NCBI GenBank assembly: GCA_020435415.1
Contig: JAGQZQ010000010.1
Location: 1-58,986, forward strand
Length of the DNA: 58,986 nucleotides
Direction: 5' to 3'
Source: Flavobacteriales bacterium
Lineage (GTDB): Bacteria > Bacteroidota > Bacteroidia > JACJYZ01
Shown here: piece by piece, positions 1 to 9,359 of the stretch
How positions within the stretch are numbered: the stretch's first letter is position 1
Layout of the letters: each line of letters begins with the position of its first letter
The notes under the pieces: model-generated
Seen by the model: the letters and a program-made list of their open reading frames with translations, nothing else
Told to the model about the DNA's origin: nothing
Database searches by the model: none
Position numbers and translations under genes: made by a program

Positions 1-536
1 AGGCAGAACATGGTCCGGACAGTCAGGTGGTTTTGTTGGCTACGGAGAAAGACTGGATAGACAAAGTGCTGGCGCAAATCAACACACAACTGGAATCGCT
101 GCCAAGAAAAGACATCGCCGTGAAAGCCTTGAAAAACAGCAAGGCCATTGTGGTGAAAGACCTCAACGATGCGATGGCGATCAGCAACCGTTATGCACCG
201 GAACACCTGATCCTGGCGACCGACAATGCACTTACACTCGCAGAGTCCGTTGTCAATGCAGGTTCGGTTTTCATCGGACATTACTCCCCGGAGTCAGCGG
301 GAGATTATGCTTCAGGAACCAATCACACTTTACCCACCAATGGTTTTGCAAGAACCTACAGCGGCGTATCACTGGATAGTTTTGTAAAGAAGATCACCTA
401 CCAGGAGATCACCAGGGAAGGGTTGGCAAATCTTGGCCCCACCATCGAGGTTATGGCCGAAGCCGAATCTTTGGATGCACATAAAAATGCTGTGAGCATC
501 CGGTTGGCAACGCTTAAAAACAACAACAATGTTTAG
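1..536 (+). CDS. hisD: Histidinol dehydrogenase, C-terminal part (cut by window edge)
   Basis: Catalyses the last two steps of histidine synthesis, oxidising L-histidinol to histidine with NAD in the cytoplasm. The frame is open from the first bases and reads AEHGPDSQVV, the conserved stretch that carries zinc-ligand His262 in the E. coli enzyme; the window opens inside the codon for the preceding Gln. APEHL carries the catalytic Glu-His pair, SAGDYASGTNH the Asp zinc ligand, and LDAHKNAV near the C-terminus the last zinc His. Only about the last 178 residues are present. The stop overlaps the hisC start by 8 bases, so the two are translationally coupled. hisG would be expected upstream, outside the window. 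Confidence 0.97.
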   Translation, partial: AEHGPDSQVVLLATEKDWIDKVLAQINTQLESLPRKDIAVKALKNSKAIVVKDLNDAMAISNRYAPEHLILATDNALTLAESVVNAGSVFIGHYSPESAGDYASGTNHTLPTNGFARTYSGVSLDSFVKKITYQEITREGLANLGPTIEVMAEAESLDAHKNAVSIRLATLKNNNNV

Positions 537-1590
537 TCTGGACAAGATCATACGGAACAACGTGAAATCCCTGAAGCCCTATGCTTCGGCACGGGATGAG
601 TTCAAGGGAAGGGAAGGGATCTTTCTGGATGCCAATGAAAATCCGTTCGGCTCGCTGGCAGGAGACGGCATGAACCGATACCCGGATCCGCTCCAGCGCA
701 GTGTGAAGGAAAAGATCGCCGATTGGAAGGCCATATCAACCGAACACATCTTCCTGGGCAATGGCAGCGACGAGATCATTGATCTGCTGATAAGGGCATT
801 CTGCGAACCGCGGGAGCACAACATCATCATCACCCCTCCAACCTATGGGGTTTACAGTGTATATGCTGAGATCAATGATGTGGTCGTAAAAAAAGTTCTG
901 CTTGATGAAACGTTCAACCTCAACGTCGACCAGGTCCTGGACGCAGTCAACGAACAGACCCGACTAATTTTTCTCTGCTCACCGAACAACCCTACGGGGA
1001 ACATTGTTCCACGGGAAACAGTGATCAATATCGCCAAAGACTTCCCCGGGTTGGTGGTGGTAGATGAGGCCTATGCCGATTTCTCAGAGCAGCCGTCCAT
1101 GGTACATTTGCTCAATGATCTTCCAAACCTGTTTGTTATGCAAACCTTCTCCAAGGCTTGGGGCATGGCGGCCCTCCGGTTGGGAATGGGTTTTGCAAAT
1201 CCGGACATCGTTAAGGTGCTTAACAAAATCAAACCGCCCTACAACATCAACGCCATTACGCAGGAGCTGGCATTGAAGGCCATGGATAGAAAAAGTGAGG
1301 CGGCTGATTGGGTACAACAGATCATCCTGGAACGATCAGACCTGGCACAACAACTCCGTGGTTTGGATGTCGTGAAAAACGTATATCCCTCCGAGGCGAA
1401 TTTTCTGCTGATCAAAACCACGAATGCAAAGAAAATTTATGATTACCTGACCGGCCGCGGCATCATTGTCCGGAACCGCTCATCCGAACCGGGATGTGCG
1501 GAATGCCTTAGGGTAACGGTGGGCACGAAAGACGAGAACATCGAACTCATTGCATCGATGAAAGAATATTCAGAGAACTTGAATCCATGA
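529..1590 (+). CDS. hisC: Histidinol-phosphate aminotransferase
   Basis: PLP-dependent class I/II aminotransferase converting imidazole acetol phosphate and glutamate to histidinol phosphate. It has 353 residues, normal for HisC. Visible motifs are the N-terminal DANENPF, SPNNPTG (151-157), [10 protein letters not shown] (176-185) and the PLP lysine at K209 in TFSKAWGMA, followed by LRLG. The ATG lies inside the end of hisD and the stop overlaps the hisB start as ATGA, so it is the second gene of a tightly packed his operon. Family and context agree fully. Confidence 0.97.
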   Translation: MFSLDKIIRNNVKSLKPYASARDEFKGREGIFLDANENPFGSLAGDGMNRYPDPLQRSVKEKIADWKAISTEHIFLGNGSDEIIDLLIRAFCEPREHNIIITPPTYGVYSVYAEINDVVVKKVLLDETFNLNVDQVLDAVNEQTRLIFLCSPNNPTGNIVPRETVINIAKDFPGLVVVDEAYADFSEQPSMVHLLNDLPNLFVMQTFSKAWGMAALRLGMGFANPDIVKVLNKIKPPYNINAITQELALKAMDRKSEAADWVQQIILERSDLAQQLRGLDVVKNVYPSEANFLLIKTTNAKKIYDYLTGRGIIVRNRSSEPGCAECLRVTVGTKDENIELIASMKEYSENLNP

Positions 1591-2675
1591 GAAAAATTCT
1601 ATTCATAGACCGGGACGGGACCCTGATCCGTGAACCCGAAGACGAGCAGATCGATTCGCTGGAGAAACTGGAGTTTTTTCCGGGAGCAATCACCGGACTG
1701 GCGAAAATTGTTGCGAATCTGGACTACGACCTGGTGATGGTAAGTAATCAGGATGGTCTTGGCACAGACTCTTTCCCGGAAGATACCTTCTGGCCCGCCC
1801 AAAACAAGATGCTGGCCACACTGGAAGGCGAAGGAATCACCTTCAGGGATATTCTGATCGACAGAAGCTTCCCCAAAGACAATGCGCCAACAAGAAAACC
1901 GCGCACCGGAATGCTAACCGCATACATGAACGGTGGCTGTGATATGGAGAACTCCTTCGTGATCGGAGACCGGCTCACGGACATTGAACTGGCAACCAAC
2001 CTCGGCGCCAGGGCGATCTTTATTGCAAATGAAAACCACAAGGATGCCGCACTGACCACCATGTCATGGAATGAGATCTACCGGTTCCTGAAATCACTGT
2101 CAGGTCGCACCGCAACCGTTGAAAGGAAAACAAAGGAGACGGAAATTTCAATCACCCTGAACCTGGATGGACAGGGCAACACAAACATCAATACCGGACT
2201 GTCTTTCTTTGACCACATGCTGGACCAACTTGGCAAGCACAGCGGATGTGATCTCAATATCGTCGTAAAAGGCGACCTCGAAGTAGATGAACACCACACC
2301 ATCGAAGACACCGCACTGGCGCTGGGAGAAACTTTTCTAACAGCCCTGGGAGATAAAAAAGGCGTGGCCCGTTACGGATTCACCCTGCCTATGGATGATG
2401 CATTGGCACAGGTGGCCATCGACTTCGGTGGCAGGCCCTGGATCGTTTGGGAGGCAGAATTCAAACGCGAAAAGATCGGAGATATGCCCACCGAAATGTT
2501 CTACCACTTTTTCAAATCATTCTCCGACGCAGCGCGCTGCAACCTGAACATCAAAGTGGAAGGAGACAACGAACACCATAAGATAGAATCGCTTTTCAAA
2601 GCCCTGGCAAAGGCCATCAGGCAGGCCAAGAAGGTAGAAGGCGATGCATTGCCAAGTACCAAAGGTGTATTATGA
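1587..2675 (+). CDS. hisB: Bifunctional histidinol-phosphatase / imidazoleglycerol-phosphate dehydratase
   Basis: Fusion carrying two steps of the pathway. The N-terminal HAD phosphatase (about 1-165) starts with the DRDGT nucleophile motif (D8, D10) and contains [10 protein letters not shown]. The C-terminal IGP dehydratase (about 170-362) has the His-rich manganese motifs [22 protein letters not shown] and NEHHKIE. Length 362 fits the fused form. The Cys/His zinc loop of the E. coli phosphatase half is absent here: the matching segment reads [14 protein letters not shown] without cysteines. It starts with the ATGA overlap on hisC. Confidence 0.96.
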   Translation: MRKILFIDRDGTLIREPEDEQIDSLEKLEFFPGAITGLAKIVANLDYDLVMVSNQDGLGTDSFPEDTFWPAQNKMLATLEGEGITFRDILIDRSFPKDNAPTRKPRTGMLTAYMNGGCDMENSFVIGDRLTDIELATNLGARAIFIANENHKDAALTTMSWNEIYRFLKSLSGRTATVERKTKETEISITLNLDGQGNTNINTGLSFFDHMLDQLGKHSGCDLNIVVKGDLEVDEHHTIEDTALALGETFLTALGDKKGVARYGFTLPMDDALAQVAIDFGGRPWIVWEAEFKREKIGDMPTEMFYHFFKSFSDAARCNLNIKVEGDNEHHKIESLFKALAKAIRQAKKVEGDALPSTKGVL

Positions 2676-2682
2676 TGAGACC

Positions 2683-3267
2683 ATGAACATCGCCATTGTA
2701 AAATATAATGCCGGGAATATCCGGTCCGTCCTCCATGCCCTGGAAAGGTTAGGAATTGAAGGGCAGATCACCGAAGATACCGCCGACCTCCTGATGGCCG
2801 ACAAGGTGATATTTCCTGGTGTGGGAGAAGCAAGCAGTGCCATAAAATACCTGCAGGAACGGGGACTGGACCGGGTGATCACCAGTCTCAAACAACCCGT
2901 ACTGGGCATCTGCCTGGGTCAGCAATTGCTTTGCAAACACAGCGAAGAAAACGACGCAGACTGCCTGCATATTTACGATCTGGACGTAAAGAAATTTCCA
3001 CCCCGCGATAAAGTACCGCACATGGGCTGGAACAAGATCACCGGATTGAAAGGACCGTTGTATGAGGGGATCGGTGAAGGATCCTACGTATATTTTGTAC
3101 ACAGTTTTTTTGCAGAGTTGGGTGAAGACACAACCGCACAAACGGACTACATCGTTCCGTTCAGCGCGTCCCTCCGAAAAGCCAATTTCTTTGCAACACA
3201 ATTTCACCCCGAGAAAAGCGGCGAAGTGGGCGCCAGGATTCTTGAGAACTTTATAAGGAATACATAA
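2683..3267 (+). CDS. hisH: Imidazole glycerol phosphate synthase, glutaminase subunit
   Basis: Class I glutamine amidotransferase that hydrolyses glutamine and channels ammonia to HisF. The start chosen is the ATG at 2683, giving [12 protein letters not shown], which matches the family N-terminus; an upstream in-frame ATG at 2644 would add residues read inside hisB. The product has 194 residues. The nucleophile is C77 in GICLGQQLL, and the His-Glu of the triad are in QFHPEKS near the C-terminus. It begins 7 bases after hisB and ends 4 bases before hisA. Confidence 0.96.
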   Translation: MNIAIVKYNAGNIRSVLHALERLGIEGQITEDTADLLMADKVIFPGVGEASSAIKYLQERGLDRVITSLKQPVLGICLGQQLLCKHSEENDADCLHIYDLDVKKFPPRDKVPHMGWNKITGLKGPLYEGIGEGSYVYFVHSFFAELGEDTTAQTDYIVPFSASLRKANFFATQFHPEKSGEVGARILENFIRNT

Positions 3268-3271
3268 AAAG

Positions 3272-3988
3272 ATGAAGATCATTCCGGCCATAGACCTGAT
3301 TGAAGGAAAGTGCGTACGCCTCACCAAGGGAGATTATGCACAAAAGAAAGTCTACAATGAAGATCCGTTGGAAGTGGCCAGATCTTTTGAAGATGCAGGC
3401 ATCCGTCGCTTACACCTGGTGGACCTTGACGGCGCGAAAGCAGGACACATCATCAACCACAAAGTGCTGGAAAAGATCGCAGGCAAAACAAAACTGCACA
3501 TCGACTTCGGAGGAGGCCTCAAAGCGGATGACGACCTGCGCATTGCCTTTGAGTGCGGTGCCCGCCAGATTACCGGTGGCAGCATTGCAGTGAAGAACCG
3601 GGACCTTTTTCTATCATGGCTCGAAAAATACGGCCCGGAGAAGATCATCCTTGGCGCCGACGCCATCAAAGGAAAAATTGCCATCAGCGGATGGCAGGAA
3701 GAAACTTCATTGTGGCTTCAGGACTTTCTGAGGGCTTATCTGGACGAAGGAATCCGTTATGTGATCTGCACGGATATTGACAAAGACGGAATGCTGGAAG
3801 GACCTGCAACAACTTTGTACAAAGACCTGCTGGATGAATTTCCAAAGATGAAACTCATCGCCAGCGGTGGCGTTTCCGGGATGAAGGACATCGAAGAGCT
3901 GGCCGAACTGAACCTTGAAGGCGTGATTGTAGGCAAGGCCATTTACGAAGGCAGGATCAATCTCAACGAGCTAACAACCATCCGATGA
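3272..3988 (+). CDS. hisA: ProFAR isomerase
   Basis: (Beta-alpha)8-barrel enzyme that isomerises ProFAR to PRFAR, the substrate of HisF-HisH. It has 238 residues. The catalytic aspartates are D8 in IIPAID and D130 in ILGADAIKG, and the phosphate-binding loops FGGGLK and ASGGVSG are present. It follows hisH by 4 bases. Downstream, the operon is broken by a 127-base gap containing a duplicated repeat before hisF. Confidence 0.96.
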   Translation: MKIIPAIDLIEGKCVRLTKGDYAQKKVYNEDPLEVARSFEDAGIRRLHLVDLDGAKAGHIINHKVLEKIAGKTKLHIDFGGGLKADDDLRIAFECGARQITGGSIAVKNRDLFLSWLEKYGPEKIILGADAIKGKIAISGWQEETSLWLQDFLRAYLDEGIRYVICTDIDKDGMLEGPATTLYKDLLDEFPKMKLIASGGVSGMKDIEELAELNLEGVIVGKAIYEGRINLNELTTIR

Positions 3989-4000
3989 GTCCTTTCATTT

Positions 4001-4111
4001 TCAAACCCGCCTACCAAAGCAAGGGCCCAAGCGTTGGCCGGCAGGTTGATACATTCTCAAACCCGCCTGCCTCGCTCAAGCCAATATTTTGGCGGGCAAA
4101 TCTTCAAATTA
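4001..4111. repeat. Duplicated palindromic element between hisA and hisF
   Basis: Two diverged copies of a unit of about 56 bases lie head to tail. The block TCAAACCCGCCT occurs at 4001-4012 and again at 4057-4068. Each copy continues through a CAAG(G/C)CCA-like middle to a GGCCGGCAGG or GGCGGGCA end that is partly complementary to its CCCGCC start, so each could fold into an imperfect hairpin. It fills nearly the whole hisA-hisF gap and stops 4 bases before the hisF GTG. I read it as an intergenic palindromic repeat; its effect on transcription through the operon is unknown. Confidence 0.55.
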
Positions 4112-4115
4112 ACCC

Positions 4116-4871
4116 GTGCTAACAAAACGCATCATACCATGCCTCGATATCAAAGAGGGGCGCACCGTAAAGGGGGTGAACTTCGAGCAACTACGTGATG
4201 CCGGAGACCCGGTCGAGCTGGGTGCATTATATGCCCGACAAGGCGCAGACGAACTCACGTTTCTGGATATCACCGCCACCCTCGAAGCACGTTCTACCCT
4301 GGTTGATTTGGTGAAGCGTATTGCCAGAGAGATCAACATTCCATTTACGGTCGGAGGTGGAGTGCGAACCGTGGGGGATGTAGGTGAACTGCTACAGGCC
4401 GGTGCGGATAAGATCACGATCAATTCCGCTGCCGTGAGAAACCCGGAAGTGATCTCTGAAATGGCAAGGGAATTTGGTAGCCAGTGCATCGTAGTTGCCA
4501 TTGATACAAAGAACGTGAACGACACCTGGCTTGTACACACACACGGAGGCACAAAACCTACGGATATCGAAACCGCGGCCTGGGCAAGAGAGATTGAATC
4601 TCGCGGCGGAGGTGAGATCCTACTGACCTCCATGAACAATGACGGGACCAAAGACGGCTTTGCCCTGAACATCACAAGGAATGTATCCGATGCCGTGAAC
4701 ATTCCGGTCATCGCATCGGGTGGTGCCGGCACCATGCAGCACTTCGTGGATGTTTTCAAAGATGGTCATGCCGATGCAGGGCTTGCGGCCAGTATCTTTC
4801 ATTTTAAAGAGATTGCCATACCGGATCTTAAAGCATTTTTACAATCACATCAAATACCCGTTCGCCTATGA
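4116..4871 (+). CDS. hisF: Imidazole glycerol phosphate synthase, cyclase subunit
   Basis: (Beta-alpha)8-barrel cyclase that joins PRFAR with ammonia from HisH to give IGP and AICAR. It has 251 residues with the catalytic pair exactly at D11 (IIPCLDIK) and D130 (VVAIDTK), as in characterised HisF. The start is GTG at 4116, fixed by the family N-terminus [11 protein letters not shown]. It is the only gene of the operon not directly abutting its predecessor, because a repeat element occupies the gap. Its stop overlaps the hisIE start as ATGA. Confidence 0.96.
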   Translation: MLTKRIIPCLDIKEGRTVKGVNFEQLRDAGDPVELGALYARQGADELTFLDITATLEARSTLVDLVKRIAREINIPFTVGGGVRTVGDVGELLQAGADKITINSAAVRNPEVISEMAREFGSQCIVVAIDTKNVNDTWLVHTHGGTKPTDIETAAWAREIESRGGGEILLTSMNNDGTKDGFALNITRNVSDAVNIPVIASGGAGTMQHFVDVFKDGHADAGLAASIFHFKEIAIPDLKAFLQSHQIPVRL

Positions 4872-5458
4872 AACCCGACTTTAATAAAATGAATGGCCTG
4901 ATTCCCGCAGTGGTTCAGGATTCCCGCACAGGCCGGGTGCTCATGGTCGGATTTATGAATGAAGAAGCCCTGGCTAAAACCGAGGCAGAAAAGAAAGTCA
5001 CTTTTTTCAGCCGCAGTAAGAATCGCCTTTGGACAAAAGGTGAAGAGTCGGGAAATTTCCTCCTGGTAAAAGACATCCTGATCGATTGCGATGAAGACAC
5101 CCTTTTGATCAAAGCTGAACCTACGGGACCGGTTTGCCACACCGGCAGCGATACTTGCTTCAAGGAAACAAACAGAAGCATCGACTTCTTGTCTCACATG
5201 GAAAACGTGATCAAGAACAGAAAGGAACAACCGGATGAAAAATCCTATACCGCATCACTGTTCAAGAAAGGCATCAACAAAGTCGCACAGAAAGTTGGAG
5301 AGGAAGCCACCGAACTGGTGATCGAAGCTATGGACAACAACGATGAACTTTTTCTGGAGGAAGCCGCAGACCTGCTCTTTCATTACATCGTGTTGCTGCG
5401 GGCCAAAGACAAAGGACTGGCGGACGTGATGGATGTGCTGGAAGGAAGACATAAGTAA
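4868..5458 (+). CDS. hisI: Phosphoribosyl-AMP cyclohydrolase / phosphoribosyl-ATP pyrophosphatase
   Basis: HisIE fusion performing the second and third steps of the pathway. The N-terminal HisI part (about 1-105) has [20 protein letters not shown] and three cysteines, C74, C90 and C97, whose 16- and 7-residue spacing matches the zinc site of the family. The C-terminal HisE part (about 110-196) has [13 protein letters not shown] and EEAADLLFH, the metal-binding helices of the MazG-like fold. Length 196 is normal for the fusion. It is the last his gene; the next gene begins 36 bases on. Confidence 0.96.
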   Translation: MKPDFNKMNGLIPAVVQDSRTGRVLMVGFMNEEALAKTEAEKKVTFFSRSKNRLWTKGEESGNFLLVKDILIDCDEDTLLIKAEPTGPVCHTGSDTCFKETNRSIDFLSHMENVIKNRKEQPDEKSYTASLFKKGINKVAQKVGEEATELVIEAMDNNDELFLEEAADLLFHYIVLLRAKDKGLADVMDVLEGRHK

Positions 5459-5494
5459 ACAGGATCATCCCCGGATCATTATTAACTTGCACCT

Positions 5495-7027
5495 ATGGAG
5501 ATCAAAAAAATAGAACTTCGTAATCTTCGTGCTGAGGATTATGCACAACTGCAAAGCGTCATCCGGGCATATTATTCCAACTGGGAGAACTCATACTGGA
5601 AACCCCATCACATAGAAAAACTCGTGACACTGTTCCCGGAAGGACAACTGGCGGCGGTGGCAGATGGCAAGGTGGTAGGGTGCGCATTGACATTGATCAT
5701 CAATCATGAAGAATTTGAGGATGACCACACCTATCGTGAGATCACCGGAAATTTCTCATTTGACACCCACGATCCGGACGGAGATATCCTTTATGGCATC
5801 GACGTATTCGTAGACCCGGATTACCGCGGACTAAGACTTGGTCGCCGGATGTACGATGCAAGGAAGGACCTGTGCGAACAGCTCAACCTGAGATCCATTG
5901 TATTCGGCGGACGCATCCCCAATTATGGAAAATATGCGGATACCCTTTCACCCAAAGAGTACATTGAAAAGGTCAGGCTGAAGGAAATCTATGATCCCGT
6001 GCTGACCTTCCAACTGAGCAATGATTTTCACGTTCGTAAAGTGTTAAAGGGTTATATGCCGGGCGATGAGAACTCACAGGAGTATGCCACCCTGCTTGAA
6101 TGGAACAACATCTATTACACCAAACCACAAAAGATCATCAACACCAAAAAGTCGATCGTTCGGATCGGTCTGGTGCAATGGCAAATGAGACGCTTCGACA
6201 ACCTCGAAGCATTATATGAACAAATGGAGTTCTTCGTAGATGCGGTATCCGGCTACAAAGCAGACTTCGCACTGTTCCCGGAACTTTTTAACGCACCGTT
6301 GATGTCAGAATTCAATCACCTTCCGGAAGCGGAAGCGATTCGAAAGCTGGCGGAATATACCGCACGCGTCCGTGACAAATTTCAGGAATTTGCCATCTCC
6401 TATAACGTGAATATCATCACGGGCAGCATGCCGGAAATGTCCGAAGGAAAACTGCATAACGTAGGATATCTCTGCAAACGGGACGGTACCTTTGAAAAAT
6501 ACGAGAAACTGCACATCACCCCGAACGAGATCAGTTATTGGGGTATGCAGGGCGGCAATGGATTGAAGGTCTTCGATACGGATTGCGGTAAGATCGGAAT
6601 CCTTATTTGTTATGACGTGGAGTTCCCGGAACTGTCACGTATCCTGGCACAGGAAGGCATGAACATTCTCTTTGTCCCTTTCCTTACGGATACACAAAAT
6701 GGTTTCACCAGGGTAAAAAGCTGCGCTTCGGCCAGGGCCATTGAGAATGAATGTTACGTGGCCATTGCAGGAAGCGTTGGAAATCTGCCTGGGGTGAACA
6801 ACATGGACATCCAGTTCGCAGAGTCTGCCGTATTCACACCTTCGGATTTTTCTTTCCCCCCGGATGGCACCAAGGCCATTGCCACGCCGAATACTGAAAT
6901 GACCCTCATCGCCGATGTGGATCTTGACCTGCTCAAACAACTGAGACAATACGGTAGTGTGACAAATATGAAGGATCGCCGGATAGACCTCTACACACTA
7001 TCACGGAAACAGGATATGACGCAGTAA
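5495..7027 (+). CDS. GNAT acetyltransferase fused to carbon-nitrogen hydrolase (nitrilase family)
   Basis: Two-domain protein of 510 residues. Residues 1-about 175 look like a GNAT acetyltransferase, with FVDPDYRGLRLGRRMYD (about 105-121) resembling the acetyl-CoA loop. Residues about 222-510 form a nitrilase-superfamily domain with the full triad: E263 in LFPELF, K338 in YEKLH and C372 in ILICYDVEFPE. The substrate is unknown; such domains hydrolyse amides or nitriles, and the pairing suggests linked acylation and deacylation or processing of one small molecule. It starts 36 bases after hisIE and could be co-transcribed, but nothing ties it to histidine synthesis. It ends 2 bases from the convergent tadA. 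Confidence 0.85.
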   Translation: MEIKKIELRNLRAEDYAQLQSVIRAYYSNWENSYWKPHHIEKLVTLFPEGQLAAVADGKVVGCALTLIINHEEFEDDHTYREITGNFSFDTHDPDGDILYGIDVFVDPDYRGLRLGRRMYDARKDLCEQLNLRSIVFGGRIPNYGKYADTLSPKEYIEKVRLKEIYDPVLTFQLSNDFHVRKVLKGYMPGDENSQEYATLLEWNNIYYTKPQKIINTKKSIVRIGLVQWQMRRFDNLEALYEQMEFFVDAVSGYKADFALFPELFNAPLMSEFNHLPEAEAIRKLAEYTARVRDKFQEFAISYNVNIITGSMPEMSEGKLHNVGYLCKRDGTFEKYEKLHITPNEISYWGMQGGNGLKVFDTDCGKIGILICYDVEFPELSRILAQEGMNILFVPFLTDTQNGFTRVKSCASARAIENECYVAIAGSVGNLPGVNNMDIQFAESAVFTPSDFSFPPDGTKAIATPNTEMTLIADVDLDLLKQLRQYGSVTNMKDRRIDLYTLSRKQDMTQ

Positions 7028-7029
7028 CG

Positions 7030-7479
7030 CTACCGGCGCTTTTTCTCAAAAAAACGGATGAGTATGGCTGCACAATCTTCCGCCATGATTCCATGGATCA
7101 CTTCTGTCCTGGGATGCAGCATGTCAGGCGTCATGCGACGGTAACCACGTTTAGGGTCCGAAGCCCCAAAAACCAATCGCGGAATCTGTGTCCAGAAAGC
7201 AGCACCGGCACACATGGGGCACGGCTCAAGGGTCACGTAGAGCGTGCAATCCGTCAGGTATTTTCCTCCCAGAAAATCCGATGCTGCGGTAAATGCCTGC
7301 ATCTCCGCATGAGCCGTCACATCATTCAATTGTTCGGTCAGATTATGTCCCCGGGCAATGATACGGTCTCCCGCAGCTATCACAGCACCAACAGGCACTT
7401 CGTCCTTATCAAAAGCTTTCTCCGCTTCCCTGAGCGCTTCCTTCATAAAGTAATCATGCCCGAATGGTTGTAACGACAT
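7030..7479 (-). CDS. tadA: tRNA-specific adenosine deaminase
   Basis: Zinc deaminase converting A34 to inosine in tRNA anticodons. It has 149 residues with the zinc signature HAE at 57-59 and PCPMC at 86-90 (C87 and C90), with E59 as the proton shuttle. DEVPVGAVI precedes it and FGASDPKRG follows it, as in TadA rather than free nucleoside deaminases, although guanine deaminase-like paralogues exist. It is convergent with the upstream fusion gene and divergent from aspS across 106 bases. Confidence 0.85.
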   Translation of the reverse strand: MSLQPFGHDYFMKEALREAEKAFDKDEVPVGAVIAAGDRIIARGHNLTEQLNDVTAHAEMQAFTAASDFLGGKYLTDCTLYVTLEPCPMCAGAAFWTQIPRLVFGASDPKRGYRRMTPDMLHPRTEVIHGIMAEDCAAILIRFFEKKRR

Positions 7480-7585
7480 CTGATTGCTGATTGATGCCGA
7501 AAGGTAGGCAATCCCCGCAAGAGAACCGGCTTTCCACCCGACCGATCTGATTTTTTTCTACCTTCGGACTCCAATTACCACTACC

Positions 7586-9346
7586 ATGTTACGAAGTCAT
7601 ACCTGCGGAGAATTAAGGTCGGAAGATATTGGAAAGGAAGTCACCCTTTGCGGTTGGCTGCAACGTTCAAGGGATCTGGGAGGAATGACCTTCCTGGATT
7701 TGAGAGACCGCTACGGCCTGACACAGCTGGTTTTCAACATGGAGACCCAGGCTGAACTCTGCAAACAGGCAAGGGCTTTGGGCCGGGAAGATGTCCTTCG
7801 GATCACCGGAACGGTATCTGAACGCAGCAACAAAAACAAACAGCTATCAACCGGTGACATCGAGATCATCGTGAAGGCACTGGACGTTCTGAATCCCTCA
7901 AAACTCCCTCCTTTTACCATTGAGGATGAAACGGACGGTGGAGAAGAATTAAGGATGAAGTACCGGTACCTGGACTTACGCCGCCAACCCATACGAAGAG
8001 CTCTTGAGTTACGACATAAGGTAACGGGCGAGATGCGCAGGTACCTGGATGAACAAAGATTTGTAGATGTTGAGACACCGGTGTTGATCAAATCCACCCC
8101 GGAAGGAGCCAGGGATTTTGTGGTTCCGTCACGGGTGCATACGGGCGAGTTTTATGCCCTGCCTCAATCCCCGCAAACGTTCAAACAATTGCTGATGGTC
8201 TCGGGCCTGGATCGCTATTACCAGATCGTAAAATGTTTCAGGGATGAAGACCTGAGAGCTGACCGCCAGCCTGAATTCACACAGCTGGACTGTGAGATGT
8301 CATTCGTTGAACAACATGATATCCTGGATACATTCGAAGGACTGGCAAAACACCTGTTCAAAAGAATACGAAATGTGGAGCTGCCCGACTTCCCGCGGAT
8401 GAGCTATGACGACGCCATACGGAATTATGGCAGCGACAAACCCGATATCCGTTTTGGAATGACTTTCATGGAATTGAATGACACCATGAAAGGGAAGGGC
8501 TTCCAGGTCTTTGATCAGGCGGAGCTCGTGGTAGGCATTTGTGTTCCCGGCTGCGCTTCGTACTCGAGGAAGGAAACAGATGCACTTATTGATTTTGTAA
8601 AACGTCCGCAGGTTGGAGCCAACGGAATGGTTTTTATCAAATGCATGGAAGACGGTTCTTTTAAATCTTCGGTGGATAAATTTTATTCAGAAGAAGATCT
8701 GAAAACCTGTGCTGCAACTTTTGATGCAGCAGCAGGGGACCTGATCCTGATCCTGGCCGGTGAGACCCGGAAAACAAGATCCGCATTGAATGAACTAAGG
8801 CTGGAAATGGGAAAGCGACTGGGGCTTCGGGACAAAGATATATTCGCTCCACTGTGGGTGGTAGATTTTCCTTTGCTTGAATGGGATGAGGACAGCCAGC
8901 GTTTCTTCGCCATGCATCATCCTTTCACTTCTCCCAAACCGGAAGACATTCACATGCTTGACAGCGAGCCGGGCAAAGTGAAAGCCAATGCCTATGACCT
9001 TGTTATTAATGGTGTAGAGATCGGAGGAGGATCCATCCGTATCCATCGACGTGACCTGCAGGAAAAAATGTTTCAGACACTTGGTTTCTCCGATGAAGAA
9101 GCGAGGGAGCAATTCGGATTCTTACTTAACGCTTTTGAATATGGTACGCCTCCACACGGAGGGATCGCCTTCGGCCTGGACCGGTGGGTATCTCTCTTTG
9201 GCGGAAGTGAGACCATTCGCGACTATATTGCATTCCCCAAGAATAATGCGGGACGCGATGTGATGATTGACACACCTTCAGGTATATCAGAAGATCAACT
9301 GAAAGAACTTGGGTTGAAAATTGCCTTTGACCAAACCGAGGCTTAG
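7586..9346 (+). CDS. aspS: Aspartyl-tRNA synthetase
   Basis: Class II synthetase charging tRNA-Asp in the cytoplasm. At 586 residues it is the long bacterial type: an N-terminal OB-fold anticodon-binding domain (about 1-135), a catalytic core with [12 protein letters not shown] and motif 2 [14 protein letters not shown] (from F218), a GAD insertion, and motif 3 GIAFGLDRW near 525-534. The start [11 protein letters not shown] is typical. It is expressed divergently from tadA. A TACCTTCG box at 7559-7566 is one mismatch from the Bacteroidota -7 element and may be its promoter. Confidence 0.97.
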   Translation: MLRSHTCGELRSEDIGKEVTLCGWLQRSRDLGGMTFLDLRDRYGLTQLVFNMETQAELCKQARALGREDVLRITGTVSERSNKNKQLSTGDIEIIVKALDVLNPSKLPPFTIEDETDGGEELRMKYRYLDLRRQPIRRALELRHKVTGEMRRYLDEQRFVDVETPVLIKSTPEGARDFVVPSRVHTGEFYALPQSPQTFKQLLMVSGLDRYYQIVKCFRDEDLRADRQPEFTQLDCEMSFVEQHDILDTFEGLAKHLFKRIRNVELPDFPRMSYDDAIRNYGSDKPDIRFGMTFMELNDTMKGKGFQVFDQAELVVGICVPGCASYSRKETDALIDFVKRPQVGANGMVFIKCMEDGSFKSSVDKFYSEEDLKTCAATFDAAAGDLILILAGETRKTRSALNELRLEMGKRLGLRDKDIFAPLWVVDFPLLEWDEDSQRFFAMHHPFTSPKPEDIHMLDSEPGKVKANAYDLVINGVEIGGGSIRIHRRDLQEKMFQTLGFSDEEAREQFGFLLNAFEYGTPPHGGIAFGLDRWVSLFGGSETIRDYIAFPKNNAGRDVMIDTPSGISEDQLKELGLKIAFDQTEA

Positions 9347-9359
9347 ATTTGTATCTACC

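Noticed and set aside
2749-3327. A 192-codon open frame antisense to hisH
   Set aside because: It lies opposite a conserved enzyme gene, has no recognisable domain, and mirrors hisH codon structure.
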